A stretch of DNA of 64,000 bases from Yersinia proxima (GTDB lineage Bacteria; Pseudomonadota; Gammaproteobacteria; Enterobacterales; Enterobacteriaceae): positions 372,001 through 436,000 of the forward strand of contig NZ_CABHYG010000009.1 in assembly GCF_902170785.1 (NCBI RefSeq). Reading direction: 5' to 3'. A program made the position numbers and the translations under genes. This document shows positions 19,352-27,624 of this stretch, piece by piece. The notes beneath the pieces were generated by a model, which worked only from the letters and a program-made list of their open reading frames with translations, did not search any database and was not told where the DNA came from. The stretch's first letter is position 1. Every line of letters starts with the position of its first letter.

Positions 19352-20239
19352 ATGTCTTTGTCTCCTCCATCCAAACATTCACTTCCGTTACTCCCTATTT
19401 TCTTACTTGTGATCGCCATGATCTCAATACAAAGTGGCGCATCGTTGGCGAAAAGTCTGTTCCCACTGGTCGGCGCACAAGGGATTACGTCGTTACGACT
19501 TGGCATCGGCACGCTGATTCTGTTTATTATCTTTAAACCCTGGCGGATGCGGTTTGAAGCGGGCAGCCGGTTACCCTTGCTGATTTATGGGGTGACCTTG
19601 GGGGGAATGAATTTCCTTTTTTACCTGTCATTAAAAACGGTGCCATTAGGTATTGCCGTCGCCTTGGAATTCACCGGCCCGCTGGCAGTCGCCATGTTAT
19701 CTTCACGTCGTCCGGTTGATTTTATCTGGGTGGGGTTGGCGATTCTGGGTCTCTGGTTCCTGTTACCTCTGGGAAGCAGCATCGGAACCATTGATCCATT
19801 TGGCGCAGCTTGTGCTCTGGGTGCGGGTGCCTGCTGGGCGCTTTATATTATTTCTGGGCAAAAAGCTGGCGGTGACCATGGGCCAGGGACGGTGGCAATT
19901 GGCTCTTTAATTGCTGCGTTGGTTTTCTGCCCAATTGGGGTAGCTTATAACGGTCTGGCGCTGTTCGATCCCGCAATTTTACCGGTTGCTTTAGCCGTCG
20001 CTATTCTGTCTACCGCCTTGCCCTACTCACTGGAAATGGTCGCATTGACCCGCCTGCCTACTCGCACATTTGGCACATTAATGAGCTTAGAACCGGCATT
20101 GGCGGCAATTTCGGGGCTGATATTCTTAAATGAACATCTGACGCTGATTCAGTGGCTGGCTCTGGCATCCATTATCAGCGCCTCCATTGGCGCGACTCTG
20201 ACCATAAAATCTAAACCACAGATAGACGAAATTGCTTAA
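19352..20239 (+). CDS. rhtA: Threonine/homoserine exporter RhtA (EamA family)
   Basis: A 295-residue inner-membrane exporter with ten hydrophobic segments in two EamA repeats, the length of E. coli RhtA (YbiF). IQSGASLAKSLFPLVGAQG at residues 24-42 is a near match to the E. coli protein, as is the LRLGIGTLILF segment. The start at 19352 has GAGG 9 bp upstream and gives the family length. It exports threonine, homoserine and some amino-acid analogues. Its position between ompX and dps is the ancestral enterobacterial order, here interrupted by the GNAT, FAS1/ECF and tam genes. Confidence 0.94.
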   Translation: MSLSPPSKHSLPLLPIFLLVIAMISIQSGASLAKSLFPLVGAQGITSLRLGIGTLILFIIFKPWRMRFEAGSRLPLLIYGVTLGGMNFLFYLSLKTVPLGIAVALEFTGPLAVAMLSSRRPVDFIWVGLAILGLWFLLPLGSSIGTIDPFGAACALGAGACWALYIISGQKAGGDHGPGTVAIGSLIAALVFCPIGVAYNGLALFDPAILPVALAVAILSTALPYSLEMVALTRLPTRTFGTLMSLEPALAAISGLIFLNEHLTLIQWLALASIISASIGATLTIKSKPQIDEIA

Positions 20240-20252
20240 ACAGGAGCCAAAT

Positions 20253-20744
20253 ATGGAAATCAGAATAGCAACAACAGACGATTTTACTGAAATTTGGCCA
20301 CTGTTTCGGGCGGTGATCAGTAGTGGCGACACCTATGTATTCACACCAGACACTCCCGAACAAGACGCCTATGACTACTGGTTTGGGGCTGGTGTGCGCT
20401 GCTGGGTAGCCCTGCACGAGGGGCGAGTTGTCGGCATGTACAAATTAATCGATAACCAGCGCGGCCTCGGTAACCATGTCGCCAATGCATCTTTTATGGT
20501 GGATGGAGAAGCTCGTGGGCTGGGTATCGGCAAAGCTCTGGGATTGCATTGTATCGAGCAGGCAACCGCTCTTGGTTATCGGGCCATACAATTCAACTTT
20601 GTGGTCAGCACCAATACTCTGGCGGTTGCCCTATGGCAAAAACTCGGCTTTGAGATTATCGCCACACTGCCTGGCGCGTTTAATCACAACCAATTGGGTT
20701 ATGTGGATGCCTATGTGATGCATCGAGCGCTGCTCCCTAATTAG
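20253..20744 (+). CDS. GNAT family N-acetyltransferase
   Basis: A 163-residue acetyl-CoA-dependent acyltransferase. The beta4 segment NASFMVDGEARGLGIGKALG (about 79-98) contains the Arg/Gln-x-x-Gly-x-Gly/Ala acetyl-CoA loop (RGLGIG), followed by the helix with CIEQATALGY and beta5 IQFNFVVSTN. The C terminus VDAYVMHRAL is usual in the PhnO/Pat-like branch. The start with AGGAG at 20243 was chosen over an in-frame ATG at 20232. It starts 13 bp after rhtA and may be co-transcribed with it; a strong terminator follows. The substrate is not known. Confidence 0.87.
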   Translation: MEIRIATTDDFTEIWPLFRAVISSGDTYVFTPDTPEQDAYDYWFGAGVRCWVALHEGRVVGMYKLIDNQRGLGNHVANASFMVDGEARGLGIGKALGLHCIEQATALGYRAIQFNFVVSTNTLAVALWQKLGFEIIATLPGAFNHNQLGYVDAYVMHRALLPN

Positions 20745-20790
20745 CGCTGAACACGCAGTTTCCCGCCAAAGACAGATTCATTAATAGCAC

Positions 20791-20825
20791 GCCAGCCCAG
20801 TCATTAAGCGGGTTGGCTTTTTTTA
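20791..20825 (+). terminator. Terminator after the GNAT gene
   Basis: GCCAGCCC pairs with GGGTTGGC (one G-T wobble) across an 11-base loop and is followed by seven T. Confidence 0.92.
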
Positions 20826-20847
20826 TTCATTATTTTTCACTTTTTTT

Positions 20848-20876
20848 GCATCCAAAACACCCTGCTGATTCGTATA
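20848..20876 (+). promoter_or_regulatory. Candidate ECF-sigma promoter for the FAS1 gene
   Basis: GCATCC (20848-20853), a 17-bp spacer and CGTATA (20871-20876) lie 45 bp before the FAS1 start. The hexamers resemble the CCATCC / CGAATA-like elements recalled for SigK-type ECF promoters. The link to the sigma factor encoded downstream is inference from similarity and context. Confidence 0.5.
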
Positions 20877-20921
20877 GGTAGATGTGAGGCAAGGCTTCAC
20901 CTCAACCTACAGGAAAACATT

Positions 20922-21482
20922 ATGAAAACGCTCATTCGTACCGCTATCTGTGCTTCTTTAGTATTCAGCAGTGTTTCTATGGCCGCCATGATGTCTGACA
21001 CTGTCATGGTGGGGGGCGCGTCGATGCTCCCAAGCAAAAATATTATCGAGAATGCAGTCAACTCAAAAGATCACACTACCCTGGTTGCCGCGATTAAAGC
21101 TGCCGGATTGGTGGATACCCTACAAGGGGCTGGCCCCTTCACCGTGTTTGCACCCACCAATGCCGCCTTTGCAAAATTGCCAGCAGGTACGGTTGAAAAT
21201 TTGGTCAAACCAGAAAATAAAGCCTTGCTCACGCAAATCCTGACCTATCACGTAGTGGCCGGGAAGTACGATATGAAACAACTGCAAAATAAAATCAAGG
21301 CCGGAGGCGGGACTGCTGAGCTGAAAACGGTCAACGGCCAACCACTATGGATTATGAATAATGGTTCGCATAATATTCAGATTAAAGATGGCAAAGGTAA
21401 CATCGCGAATATCAGTACCTATGATGTACAACAGAAAAATGGTGTGATCGATGTTATTGATACTGTCCTGATGCCTAAATAA
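20922..21482 (+). CDS. Secreted FAS1 (fasciclin) domain protein
   Basis: A 186-residue exported protein. A signal peptide (MKTLIRTAICASLVFSSVSMA, cleavage near residue 21-22) is followed by one FAS1 domain: the first conserved box is FTVFAPTNAAFAKLP, the central His motif is LTYHVVAGKY, and the second box is NGVIDVIDTVLMPK at the C terminus. FAS1 proteins serve in adhesion or envelope roles. No lipobox or membrane anchor is seen, so it is probably periplasmic or extracellular. The adjacent ECF sigma and RskA-type anti-sigma genes suggest it is a target of that pair. Its function in Yersinia is unknown. Confidence 0.9.
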   Translation: MKTLIRTAICASLVFSSVSMAAMMSDTVMVGGASMLPSKNIIENAVNSKDHTTLVAAIKAAGLVDTLQGAGPFTVFAPTNAAFAKLPAGTVENLVKPENKALLTQILTYHVVAGKYDMKQLQNKIKAGGGTAELKTVNGQPLWIMNNGSHNIQIKDGKGNIANISTYDVQQKNGVIDVIDTVLMPK

Positions 21483-21485
21483 AAC

Positions 21486-21530
21486 CCGTCTATACTGGGT
21501 GCAGTGTCTCACTGCACCTGACGGTTTTTT
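21486..21530 (+). terminator. Terminator between FAS1 gene and ECF sigma gene
   Basis: GGTGCAGTG/CACTGCACC with a TCT loop is extended by outer CCGTC/GACGG pairing and followed by six T. Strong, so most sigma-factor transcription needs read-through or its own promoter. Confidence 0.9.
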
Positions 21531-21542
21531 AGGGATTGGCGC

Positions 21543-22097
21543 ATGAATGAATGTTCTGTGGAACAGCAGGTCGGGCTGATAGATGCCATTGCTCAAGGCG
21601 ATCAGTCTGCTTTTGAAAAACTTTACCGTCTCACATCTCCTCGATTATTCGCAGTCGCCCAACGCATGCTGCGTAATCCCGCCAGGGCAGAAGAAGTTTT
21701 ACACGACAGTTTTCTCACGGTCTGGAGCCGGGCCGGTCATTACAATGCGCAACTCAGTGCGCCACTCACTTGGTTAACTCATATTGTTCGCAACCGGGCT
21801 ATCGACCTGATGCGGGGCCGTGATAATCACCTGCAATCATTAGACGATGACGAGACCGACTCGCTAACCGACAACACTCTAACGCCGCTGGCGCAATTGC
21901 AACAAGACAGTGAGGCTAAACAACTAGCCGACTGTCTGACACATCTGCCCGTTGAGCAGCGCCAAAGTATTATGCTGGCTTATTATCAAGGGCTTTCTCA
22001 TGGGGAAATATCTGTTCATTTGCAGCAACCCCTCGGTACGATAAAAAGCTGGATACGTCGTGCACTGGAGCACCTAAAGGACTGTGTAGGCTTATGA
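21543..22097 (+). CDS. ECF RNA polymerase sigma factor (SigK-like)
   Basis: A 184-residue sigma-70 family protein with only regions 2 and 4. Region 2 spans about residues 20-90 (ARAEEVLHDSFLTVWSRAGHY; TWLTHIVRNRAIDLMR), and region 4 about 125-180 (LPVEQRQSIMLAYYQGLSHGEISVHL, then GTIKSWIRRALEHLKDCV, the DNA-recognition helix). The stop overlaps the start of the anti-sigma gene by 4 bp (ATGA), the usual coupling of sigma and anti-sigma. Together with the RskA-type partner and the FAS1 gene it resembles the SigK (ECF19) group. The ribosome site is AGGGA, 7 bp upstream. Confidence 0.92.
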   Translation: MNECSVEQQVGLIDAIAQGDQSAFEKLYRLTSPRLFAVAQRMLRNPARAEEVLHDSFLTVWSRAGHYNAQLSAPLTWLTHIVRNRAIDLMRGRDNHLQSLDDDETDSLTDNTLTPLAQLQQDSEAKQLADCLTHLPVEQRQSIMLAYYQGLSHGEISVHLQQPLGTIKSWIRRALEHLKDCVGL

Positions 22098-22759
22098 AAA
22101 ACAGACGCGAATATGACTCAGCACTCGCCGCAGAGTATGCGCTGGGCACCCTACGCGGGCTGGCACGGATGCGTTTTGAACGCAAAGTCCGCCGCGATCC
22201 ACGGCTGGCCGCTGATGTTGCCAGTTGGCAAAGCCTATTTACTCAATTAGATAGTCAGCTCGACCCACTTGCGCCACCTGAGCGCGTTTGGAAACGGCTG
22301 GAGTTGCAGTTACCACCGATCAATGCCCGCCACATGAAACGTAACCCATGGTCTTATGCTGGTTGGGCCGTTGCTGCGGGCCTGGCAGCAATATTGCTCA
22401 TCCCGCGTTTATGGGTCGAGCCGCCGACAGCCATACCGGTGGCCGTGTTGTCCAATAGCCAACAGAACGGCCAATGGGTTGTCAGTCTGGAGAAATCGAC
22501 TCGTAGTTTGACGTTAACACCACTGAATCCGGTGACTGTCAGTGATACGAATAGCCTTGAATTATGGAGTATTCCAACTGGAGAAAAACCACATTCATTG
22601 GGGTTACTGAATACACAAGGGCCGACACAACTGACATTGGCTGAGAACCAGTTAACAGGTCATTCAATACTGGCAATCAGTTTGGAACCTCATGGTGGCT
22701 CGCCTACTGGCCAACCTACCGGGGCAGTCTTGTTTAGCGGACCATTACAAAATCTATAA
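22094..22759 (+). CDS. RskA-type transmembrane anti-sigma factor
   Basis: A 221-residue protein with a cytoplasmic N-terminal domain (about 1-88; [25 protein letters not shown]), one membrane segment (about 91-112, [17 protein letters not shown]) and a periplasmic anti-sigma-K C-terminal domain (about 113-221). The domain shows the family pattern [18 protein letters not shown]. It is expected to hold the sigma factor at the membrane until proteolysis releases it. The gene overlaps the sigma gene by 4 bp. Residues [15 protein letters not shown] match the usual end of RskA domains. Confidence 0.9.
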   Translation: MKNRREYDSALAAEYALGTLRGLARMRFERKVRRDPRLAADVASWQSLFTQLDSQLDPLAPPERVWKRLELQLPPINARHMKRNPWSYAGWAVAAGLAAILLIPRLWVEPPTAIPVAVLSNSQQNGQWVVSLEKSTRSLTLTPLNPVTVSDTNSLELWSIPTGEKPHSLGLLNTQGPTQLTLAENQLTGHSILAISLEPHGGSPTGQPTGAVLFSGPLQNL

Positions 22760-22784
22760 GACGTTTTTCTACCGGAGGCCACAC

Positions 22785-23564
22785 ATGCAAGACTGGGATC
22801 CCGATTTATACCGCCAATTTGAAGCAGAGCGCACCCGCCCCGCTCACGACCTGCTGGCCCATATTCCAGCGACAGTAATCCCGCAACGTATCAGCGACTT
22901 AGGCTGCGGGCCAGGCAACTCGACTCAACTGTTGCGTCAGCGTTTCCCCGACGCCCAACTGGTCGGTATTGATACTTCGCGGGCCATGCTGCTCAGTGCA
23001 CAACAGCGCTTGCCCGATTGCACCTTTCTCGAAGCCGATATCAGCCAATGGCAACCTACCGAGCCACAAGACCTGATTTATGCCAATGCATCGCTACAGT
23101 GGCTAACTGACCACCAGCAACTCTTCCCTTATCTTTTTTCTCAACTGGCCGCCAACGGAATACTTGCCGTGCAGATGCCGGACAATCTGGATGAACCTAG
23201 CCATAGAGCCATGCGAGAAGTCGCTGAAAATGGCCCGTGGCAGCAGACACTGCAAGAGGCAGGAGTGGCGCGCGCCAAAGTGCTCACCGCCAATCAATAT
23301 TATGACTTACTGGCCCCCCATGCTGAGCACGTTGATATCTGGCGCACCACCTATTACCACCCGATGCCGTCAGCGCAGGCGATCGTCGATTGGCTACGCG
23401 CGACCGGTTTACGGCCTTTCCTTGAACCGCTCTCTGAGTCTATGCGATTGGATTTTCTGCAAGATTACCTGACTATTATTGATGCTGCATATCCACAACA
23501 AGTGGATGGACGGCGCTTACTTGCATTTCCTCGCTTATTTATTGTTGCTCGTGCGCGGAAATAA
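22785..23564 (+). CDS. tam: Trans-aconitate 2-methyltransferase
   Basis: A 259-residue SAM-dependent methyltransferase that methylates trans-aconitate, a toxic by-product of the TCA cycle. SAM-binding motif I is [12 protein letters not shown] (about 34-45), followed by [10 protein letters not shown] and [29 protein letters not shown] and [13 protein letters not shown] align with E. coli Tam (252 residues). The ATG at 22785 has GGAGG 7 bp upstream; the longer ORF overlaps the anti-sigma gene in another frame. It lies 25 bp after the anti-sigma gene. Confidence 0.94.
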   Translation: MQDWDPDLYRQFEAERTRPAHDLLAHIPATVIPQRISDLGCGPGNSTQLLRQRFPDAQLVGIDTSRAMLLSAQQRLPDCTFLEADISQWQPTEPQDLIYANASLQWLTDHQQLFPYLFSQLAANGILAVQMPDNLDEPSHRAMREVAENGPWQQTLQEAGVARAKVLTANQYYDLLAPHAEHVDIWRTTYYHPMPSAQAIVDWLRATGLRPFLEPLSESMRLDFLQDYLTIIDAAYPQQVDGRRLLAFPRLFIVARARK

Positions 23565-23572
23565 TCTGTTGA

Positions 23573-23603
23573 GTATGCCGGTTAAATTAATTTACCGGCA
23601 TAC
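23573..23603. terminator. Perfect hairpin after tam
   Basis: GTATGCCGGT and ACCGGCATAC form a 10-bp stem; the loop TTAAATTAATT can pair further. It lacks a T tract, so it may stabilise the 3' end or terminate weakly. Confidence 0.55.
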
Positions 23604-23879
23604 GATACTGATATAACACACTAAAATAGTTTACATATAAAACCACTTATATTTTTAAATGTAAAAATATATATGAATCATAGTAATAGCCATTATCAAT
23701 TGGACGTAATAATAAGGATGATAATATTTTAGCCATGAAACACAAAATTACATTTTCAAACAGATTTAGCAATGAGCTATTTAATTGATAGGCACTATCT
23801 GTCCTGCAAAATTAAATATCTTTGTTATACTTATTGCGGTGAAGAAATTGGTAATCAACTCAATAAAGGGATACCTATT
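23604..23879 (+). promoter_or_regulatory. dps upstream region with candidate promoter
   Basis: AT-rich region with no gene. TATACT at 23826-23831 resembles the dps/sigmaS-type -10 of E. coli; the -35 (CCTGCA at 17 bp) is poor, as usual for sigmaS promoters. A weak Fur-like palindrome lies near 23679-23697 (GATAATGGCTATTACTATG on the minus strand, about 13 of 19 consensus positions). Both are tentative. Confidence 0.35.
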
Positions 23880-24383
23880 ATGAGTACAGCAAAACTGGTA
23901 AAAGCAAAATCTTCCGAACTCATTTATACACGTAATGATGTTGATGAACATACTAAAACGCTGACGATTAAACTATTAAACGAGATGGTTATTCAGTTTA
24001 TTGATCTGTCGCTTATCACCAAACAGGCGCACTGGAATATGCGCGGTGCCAATTTTATCGCCGTCCATGAAATGCTCGATGGCTTCCGCACTGCCATCAA
24101 TGATCATCTGGATACCTTTGCAGAGCGCGCAGTACAACTCGGCGGCGTTGCTCTTGGTACTGCACAACTTGTCACTGATAAAACACCGTTGAAGAGCTAT
24201 CCAACCCACATTCATACCGTGCAAGATCACCTAAAAGAGCTGGCTGACAGATATGGTGTGGTCGCAAACTTCGTGCGTAAGGCCATAACAGAAGTCAAGG
24301 ATGAGGATAGCGCAGACATGTTTACTGCCGCATCGCGCGACCTTGATAAATTCCTGTGGTTCCTCGAAGCCAACATAGAATAA
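23880..24383 (+). CDS. dps: DNA-binding ferritin-like protein Dps
   Basis: A 167-residue subunit, the same length as E. coli Dps. The dodecamer oxidises Fe(II) with hydrogen peroxide and coats DNA in stationary phase. The Lys-rich N terminus [12 protein letters not shown] binds DNA. The ferroxidase ligands lie in [12 protein letters not shown] (His) and [22 protein letters not shown] (Asp/Glu). LKSYP and [16 protein letters not shown] match E. coli almost exactly. The start at 23880 gives the family N terminus; the ORF extends 36 codons further without similarity. It stands before glnHPQ, as in the E. coli dps-gln arrangement, with ybiI inserted. Confidence 0.97.
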   Translation: MSTAKLVKAKSSELIYTRNDVDEHTKTLTIKLLNEMVIQFIDLSLITKQAHWNMRGANFIAVHEMLDGFRTAINDHLDTFAERAVQLGGVALGTAQLVTDKTPLKSYPTHIHTVQDHLKELADRYGVVANFVRKAITEVKDEDSADMFTAASRDLDKFLWFLEANIE

Positions 24384-24451
24384 CCAATCAGCACAGGTAA
24401 CTCTTTGCGACAATACAGGGCCGGCTATCCGGCTCTGTTCACGGAGGTCAT

Positions 24452-24718
24452 ATGGCAAGTGGATGGGCTGGTGACGGTGCAGTACAAGAGCAAATTGACT
24501 CCACTCTTGAAGATGCTATTGAGCGTGCCCGCCTTGCGCTGGGCAAAGGCGATAGCGAAATATATTGCCTGGAATGTGGTCAAATCATTCCAGAAGCGCG
24601 GCGCAAAGCGCTGGCCGGTGTTAAACATTGCCTGACCTGCCAAAATGAATTAGATAAGCGTCAAACAACCCATTCCGGGTATAACCGCCGTGGCAGTAAA
24701 GATAGCCAACTCAGATAG
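24452..24718 (+). CDS. ybiI: DksA/TraR-type zinc finger protein YbiI
   Basis: An 88-residue cytosolic protein, as long as E. coli YbiI. A short acidic helix region is followed by a C4 zinc finger: YCLECGQ and HCLTCQ (Cys at about 39, 42, 60 and 63), then a basic tail. It belongs to the DksA/TraR family, but the N-terminal coiled coil of DksA is missing, so RNA polymerase secondary-channel activity is uncertain. The ribosome site is GGAGG, 6 bp before ATG. It lies 68 bp after dps and may be read with it. Confidence 0.92.
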   Translation: MASGWAGDGAVQEQIDSTLEDAIERARLALGKGDSEIYCLECGQIIPEARRKALAGVKHCLTCQNELDKRQTTHSGYNRRGSKDSQLR

Positions 24719-25104
24719 TTCCCCCTCTCCCCCTTGTTGCCCCCTTTTCGAACAAAAATCCGATACAGTTAACAATATTGTTACATCAATGTTAGTTATG
24801 GATTGATTATCATTGGCTCTAGAGTTAATAATAAGTAAATAATTGGATGTTTGCACCATAATGATAGTAACGCACCATTTTGGTGATCCAGTTTGGTGCA
24901 ATCAAAGCAAGCTAAGTAGTGGCATGCTAATTAGTTTGAGAAAATTCTTTATTTTTAAATAACTTGCATTTCTGGCACGATCTTTTCATATTGCACCCTG
25001 AAATATAAAAATGGATCCCCATGCCCCGCGCGGTTGGCGTTGTAGTTTGACCGCAATATCAACAACAACGGGTAATCCACAAAAGCACAAAGGAACTCCC
25101 ACTT
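24719..25104 (+). promoter_or_regulatory. glnH control region: NtrC sites and sigma54 promoter
   Basis: NtrC-like sites are CACCATTTTGGTG (24873-24885) and flanking half sites TTGCACCAT (24851-24859) and TTTGGTGCAA (24892-24901). The sigma54 promoter is TGGCACG (24973-24979), four bases and TTTCA (24984-24988). The -24 element is perfect; the -12 element has T where TTGCA is expected. From memory, E. coli glnHp2 has the same -12 deviation. The NtrC sites lie roughly 100-140 bp upstream of the predicted start near 25000. Confidence 0.8.
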
Positions 25105-25848
25105 ATGAAGTCACTTGTCAAAGTTTCATTGGCCGCTCTCGCGCTGGCCTTTGCCGTTAGCTCCCACGCCGCAGAAAAAGAACTGATTGTTGCCACAGAC
25201 ACCGCGTTCGTTCCTTTTGAGTTCAAACAAGGGGATAAATATGTCGGTTTCGATATCGACTTATGGGATGCCATCGCGAAGAAACTGGATCTGAAATACA
25301 CCCTGAAGCCAATGGATTTCAGTGGCATCATTCCGGCGTTGCAAACCAAAAATGTGGATCTGGCCCTGGCTGGCATCACCATTACCGATGAACGTAAAAA
25401 AGCAGTCGATTTCTCTGATGGCTATTACAACAGCGGCTTGCTGGTGATGGTTAAAGCGAATAACAACGACATCAAAGGCGAAGCTGATCTGGCAGGCAAA
25501 GTGCTGGCAGTGAAAAGCGGCACCGGCTCTGTCGATTATGCTAAAGCCAACATCAAAACCAAAGACCTGCGCCAATTCCCGAATATCGACAATGCGTATT
25601 TGGAGCTAGGTACAGGCAATGCTGATGCTGTTTTGCATGACACCCCCAACATCCTTTACTTCATCAAAACTGCCGGTAATGGCCAGTTCAAAGCGGTGGG
25701 TGATTCCATTAAAGCCCAACAGTATGGCGTCGCATTCCCACAAGGCAGTGACCTGCGTGAAAAAGTTAACGCAGCGCTGAAATCCCTGAAAGAAGACGGC
25801 ACTTACGCAGCAATTTATAAAAAATGGTTTGGCGTAGAACCTAAGTAA
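25105..25848 (+). CDS. glnH: Glutamine ABC transporter periplasmic binding protein
   Basis: A 247-residue precursor; the signal peptide ends SSHA-AEKEL (about residue 22). The mature protein is a type II periplasmic binding fold that binds L-glutamine: [33 protein letters not shown] is the family N terminus, [19 protein letters not shown] holds ligand-binding residues, and [10 protein letters not shown] and HDTPNILYF follow. It is about as long as E. coli GlnH (248). It is the first gene of glnHPQ and lies under NtrC/sigma54 control. An ERIC element separates it from glnP. Confidence 0.96.
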   Translation: MKSLVKVSLAALALAFAVSSHAAEKELIVATDTAFVPFEFKQGDKYVGFDIDLWDAIAKKLDLKYTLKPMDFSGIIPALQTKNVDLALAGITITDERKKAVDFSDGYYNSGLLVMVKANNNDIKGEADLAGKVLAVKSGTGSVDYAKANIKTKDLRQFPNIDNAYLELGTGNADAVLHDTPNILYFIKTAGNGQFKAVGDSIKAQQYGVAFPQGSDLREKVNAALKSLKEDGTYAAIYKKWFGVEPK

Positions 25849-25866
25849 TTCATTTTTAAATTTTTT

Positions 25867-25994
25867 ATACTCTAAATAATTCGAGTTGCAGGAAGGCGGC
25901 AAGCGAGAAAATCCCGATGAACTTACTGTGTTGTAAGTGATTCGGGTGATTGAGCGTAGCCAACGCACCTGCAGCTTGAAGAATGACGAGTGTA
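25867..25994 (+). repeat. ERIC element between glnH and glnP
   Basis: A 128-bp imperfect palindrome with the ERIC core (GGCGGCAAGCGAG, AATCCCGATGA, GTAAGTGATTCGGGTGA, GCCAACGCACCTGCAGCTTGAAG). Its right end is only 16 bp before the glnP start, and the ERIC RNA would fold as one long hairpin inside the operon message. A second copy lies at 38172-38296 in the opposite orientation. Confidence 0.93.
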
Positions 25995-26010
25995 GACCAG
26001 GAGAATATCC

Positions 26011-26667
26011 ATGCAGTTCGAATGGAGCGCTATTTGGCCCGCCATCCCAATCCTGCTTGAAGGCGCCAAGTTAACCCTATGGATTTCGGTCCTGGGGTTG
26101 CTTGGCGGCCTGATTATTGGGGTTATAGCAGGTTTTGCCCGCGCCTATGGCGGTTGGCTGAGCAGTAATATCGCATTAGTGTTTATTGAGCTAATCCGTG
26201 GCACGCCAATTGTGGTGCAGGTGATGTTCATCTACTTCGCGTTGCCGATGATGATGCCAGTGCGCATCGATCCTTTCACCGCAGCCGTGGTGACGATCAT
26301 GATTAACTCAGGCGCATACATCGCGGAAATCACCCGTGGTGCGGTGCTGTCAATTCATAATGGGTTCCGTGAAGCCGGTCTGGCGTTGGGCTTGTCCAAA
26401 CGCGACACCTTGCGCTACGTGATTGCACCTTTAGCTCTGCGTCGTATGCTGCCACCATTAGGTAACCAATGGATCGTCAGCATCAAAGACACCTCACTGT
26501 TTATCGTGATTGGCGTAGCTGAACTGACTCGCCAGGGTCAGGAAATTATTGCCGGTAACTTCCGCGCCATGGAAATTTGGAGTGCGGTTGCGGTTATCTA
26601 CCTGATAATCACCTTGGCTCTGAGCTTCGTTCTGCGCCGGTTAGAAAGAAAACTGAAAATAATATGA
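26011..26667 (+). CDS. glnP: Glutamine ABC transporter permease
   Basis: A 218-residue inner-membrane permease of the polar amino-acid family, with about five hydrophobic segments (roughly 15-40, 60-80, 90-108, 150-170, 185-207). The coupling (EAA) loop is [36 protein letters not shown], and [17 protein letters not shown] is the HAAT family signature. The ribosome site AGGAG lies just after the ERIC element. The gene overlaps glnQ by 4 bp (ATGA). It forms a homodimer that takes glutamine from GlnH. Confidence 0.95.
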   Translation: MQFEWSAIWPAIPILLEGAKLTLWISVLGLLGGLIIGVIAGFARAYGGWLSSNIALVFIELIRGTPIVVQVMFIYFALPMMMPVRIDPFTAAVVTIMINSGAYIAEITRGAVLSIHNGFREAGLALGLSKRDTLRYVIAPLALRRMLPPLGNQWIVSIKDTSLFIVIGVAELTRQGQEIIAGNFRAMEIWSAVAVIYLIITLALSFVLRRLERKLKII

Positions 26668-27386
26668 TTGAATTCAAAAACGTCTCCAAACACTTTGGTA
26701 AAACCCAGGTGCTCCACGACATCAATCTGAATATCACCAAGGGAGAAGTGGTGGTTATTATTGGTCCTTCCGGCTCGGGTAAATCTACCCTGCTGCGTTG
26801 TATCAATAAGCTGGAAGTCATTACCAGTGGTCAGTTGATTGTCGATGGCCTGGATGTCAATGATCCCAAAGTTGATGAACGCCTGATTCGCCAGGAAGCA
26901 GGCATGGTATTCCAACAGTTTTATCTGTTCCCGCATTTGACTGCGTTGGAAAACGTGGCATTTGGCCCCATCCGTGTGCGTGGCGCTTCTAAGGAAGCAG
27001 CCAACAAACTCGCTATGGAGCTATTGACCAAGGTGGGATTGGAAGAGCGCGCTCATCATTACCCGGCAGAACTGTCCGGTGGGCAACAGCAGCGCGTAGC
27101 TATTGCCCGTGCTCTGGCGGTCAAACCTAAGTTAATGCTGTTTGATGAACCAACCTCAGCACTGGATCCGGAATTGCGTCATGAAGTCTTGACGGTCATG
27201 AAAGATTTGGCTGAAGAAGGTATGACTATGGTCATCGTCACCCACGAAGTGGGCTTTGCGCAAAAAGTGGCATCACGCCTGATCTTTATCGATAAAGGCC
27301 GGGTGGCGCAGGATGGTGACCCAGATAGTTTAATCTCAAATCCTCCCAGTGAACGTTTACAGGAATTCCTGCAACACGTGTCCTGA
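26664..27386 (+). CDS. glnQ: Glutamine ABC transporter ATP-binding protein
   Basis: A 240-residue ATPase, the length of E. coli GlnQ. Walker A is GPSGSGKS (about 33-40), the signature LSGGQQQRV, Walker [15 protein letters not shown] and the switch His in VTHEVGFA. The start overlaps the glnP stop, which fixes it; the longer ORF runs into glnP. It powers glutamine uptake with GlnP. Confidence 0.96.
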   Translation: MIEFKNVSKHFGKTQVLHDINLNITKGEVVVIIGPSGSGKSTLLRCINKLEVITSGQLIVDGLDVNDPKVDERLIRQEAGMVFQQFYLFPHLTALENVAFGPIRVRGASKEAANKLAMELLTKVGLEERAHHYPAELSGGQQQRVAIARALAVKPKLMLFDEPTSALDPELRHEVLTVMKDLAEEGMTMVIVTHEVGFAQKVASRLIFIDKGRVAQDGDPDSLISNPPSERLQEFLQHVS

Positions 27387-27432
27387 TATGTGATTTAGCA
27401 CAGCCATAAAATCACGACATTAAAATTGAAAA

Positions 27433-27605
27433 GGCGGGCATCTTTACTGATACCCGCCTGAGCTTAATGGCGAAGTTGTTGATAACTTAGTAAGTGAAGG
27501 GTTTACCGCACCTCGGGGCACTCCGGTCGCTTACGCGACTACGACCCCAACGGCACGATTCCCCTTCATTTGACCTGTGGCGGGCATCTTTACTGATAAC
27601 CGCCT
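27433..27605 (+). repeat. Duplicated terminator stem flanking an 80-bp palindromic insert
   Basis: A 27-bp sequence beginning GGCGGGCATCTTTACTGATA occurs at 27433-27459 and again at 27579-27605, with one mismatch. Between the copies lies an element with inverted ends (AAGTGAAGGG at 27492-27501; AAATGAAGGGG on the other strand at 27561-27571) and an inner stem GGTCG/CGACC. It looks like a small palindromic element in the glnQ terminator with a long flanking duplication. The insert was not recognised as a known family. Confidence 0.7.
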
Positions 27606-27610
27606 TTTTT
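27579..27610 (+). terminator. glnHPQ terminator (second, T-tailed copy)
   Basis: GGCGG/CCGCC with loop GCATCTTTACTGATAA is followed by six T. The first copy at 27433-27459 has a similar stem (GGCGGG/CCCGCC) but no T tract, so this copy is the better terminator. Confidence 0.8.
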
Positions 27611-27624
27611 GTGCTAATACTCAG

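Noticed and set aside
24719-24760. C-rich runs after ybiI as a terminator or repeat
   Set aside because: CCCCCTCTCCCCCTTGTTGCCCCC has no paired arm; it is low-complexity sequence only.
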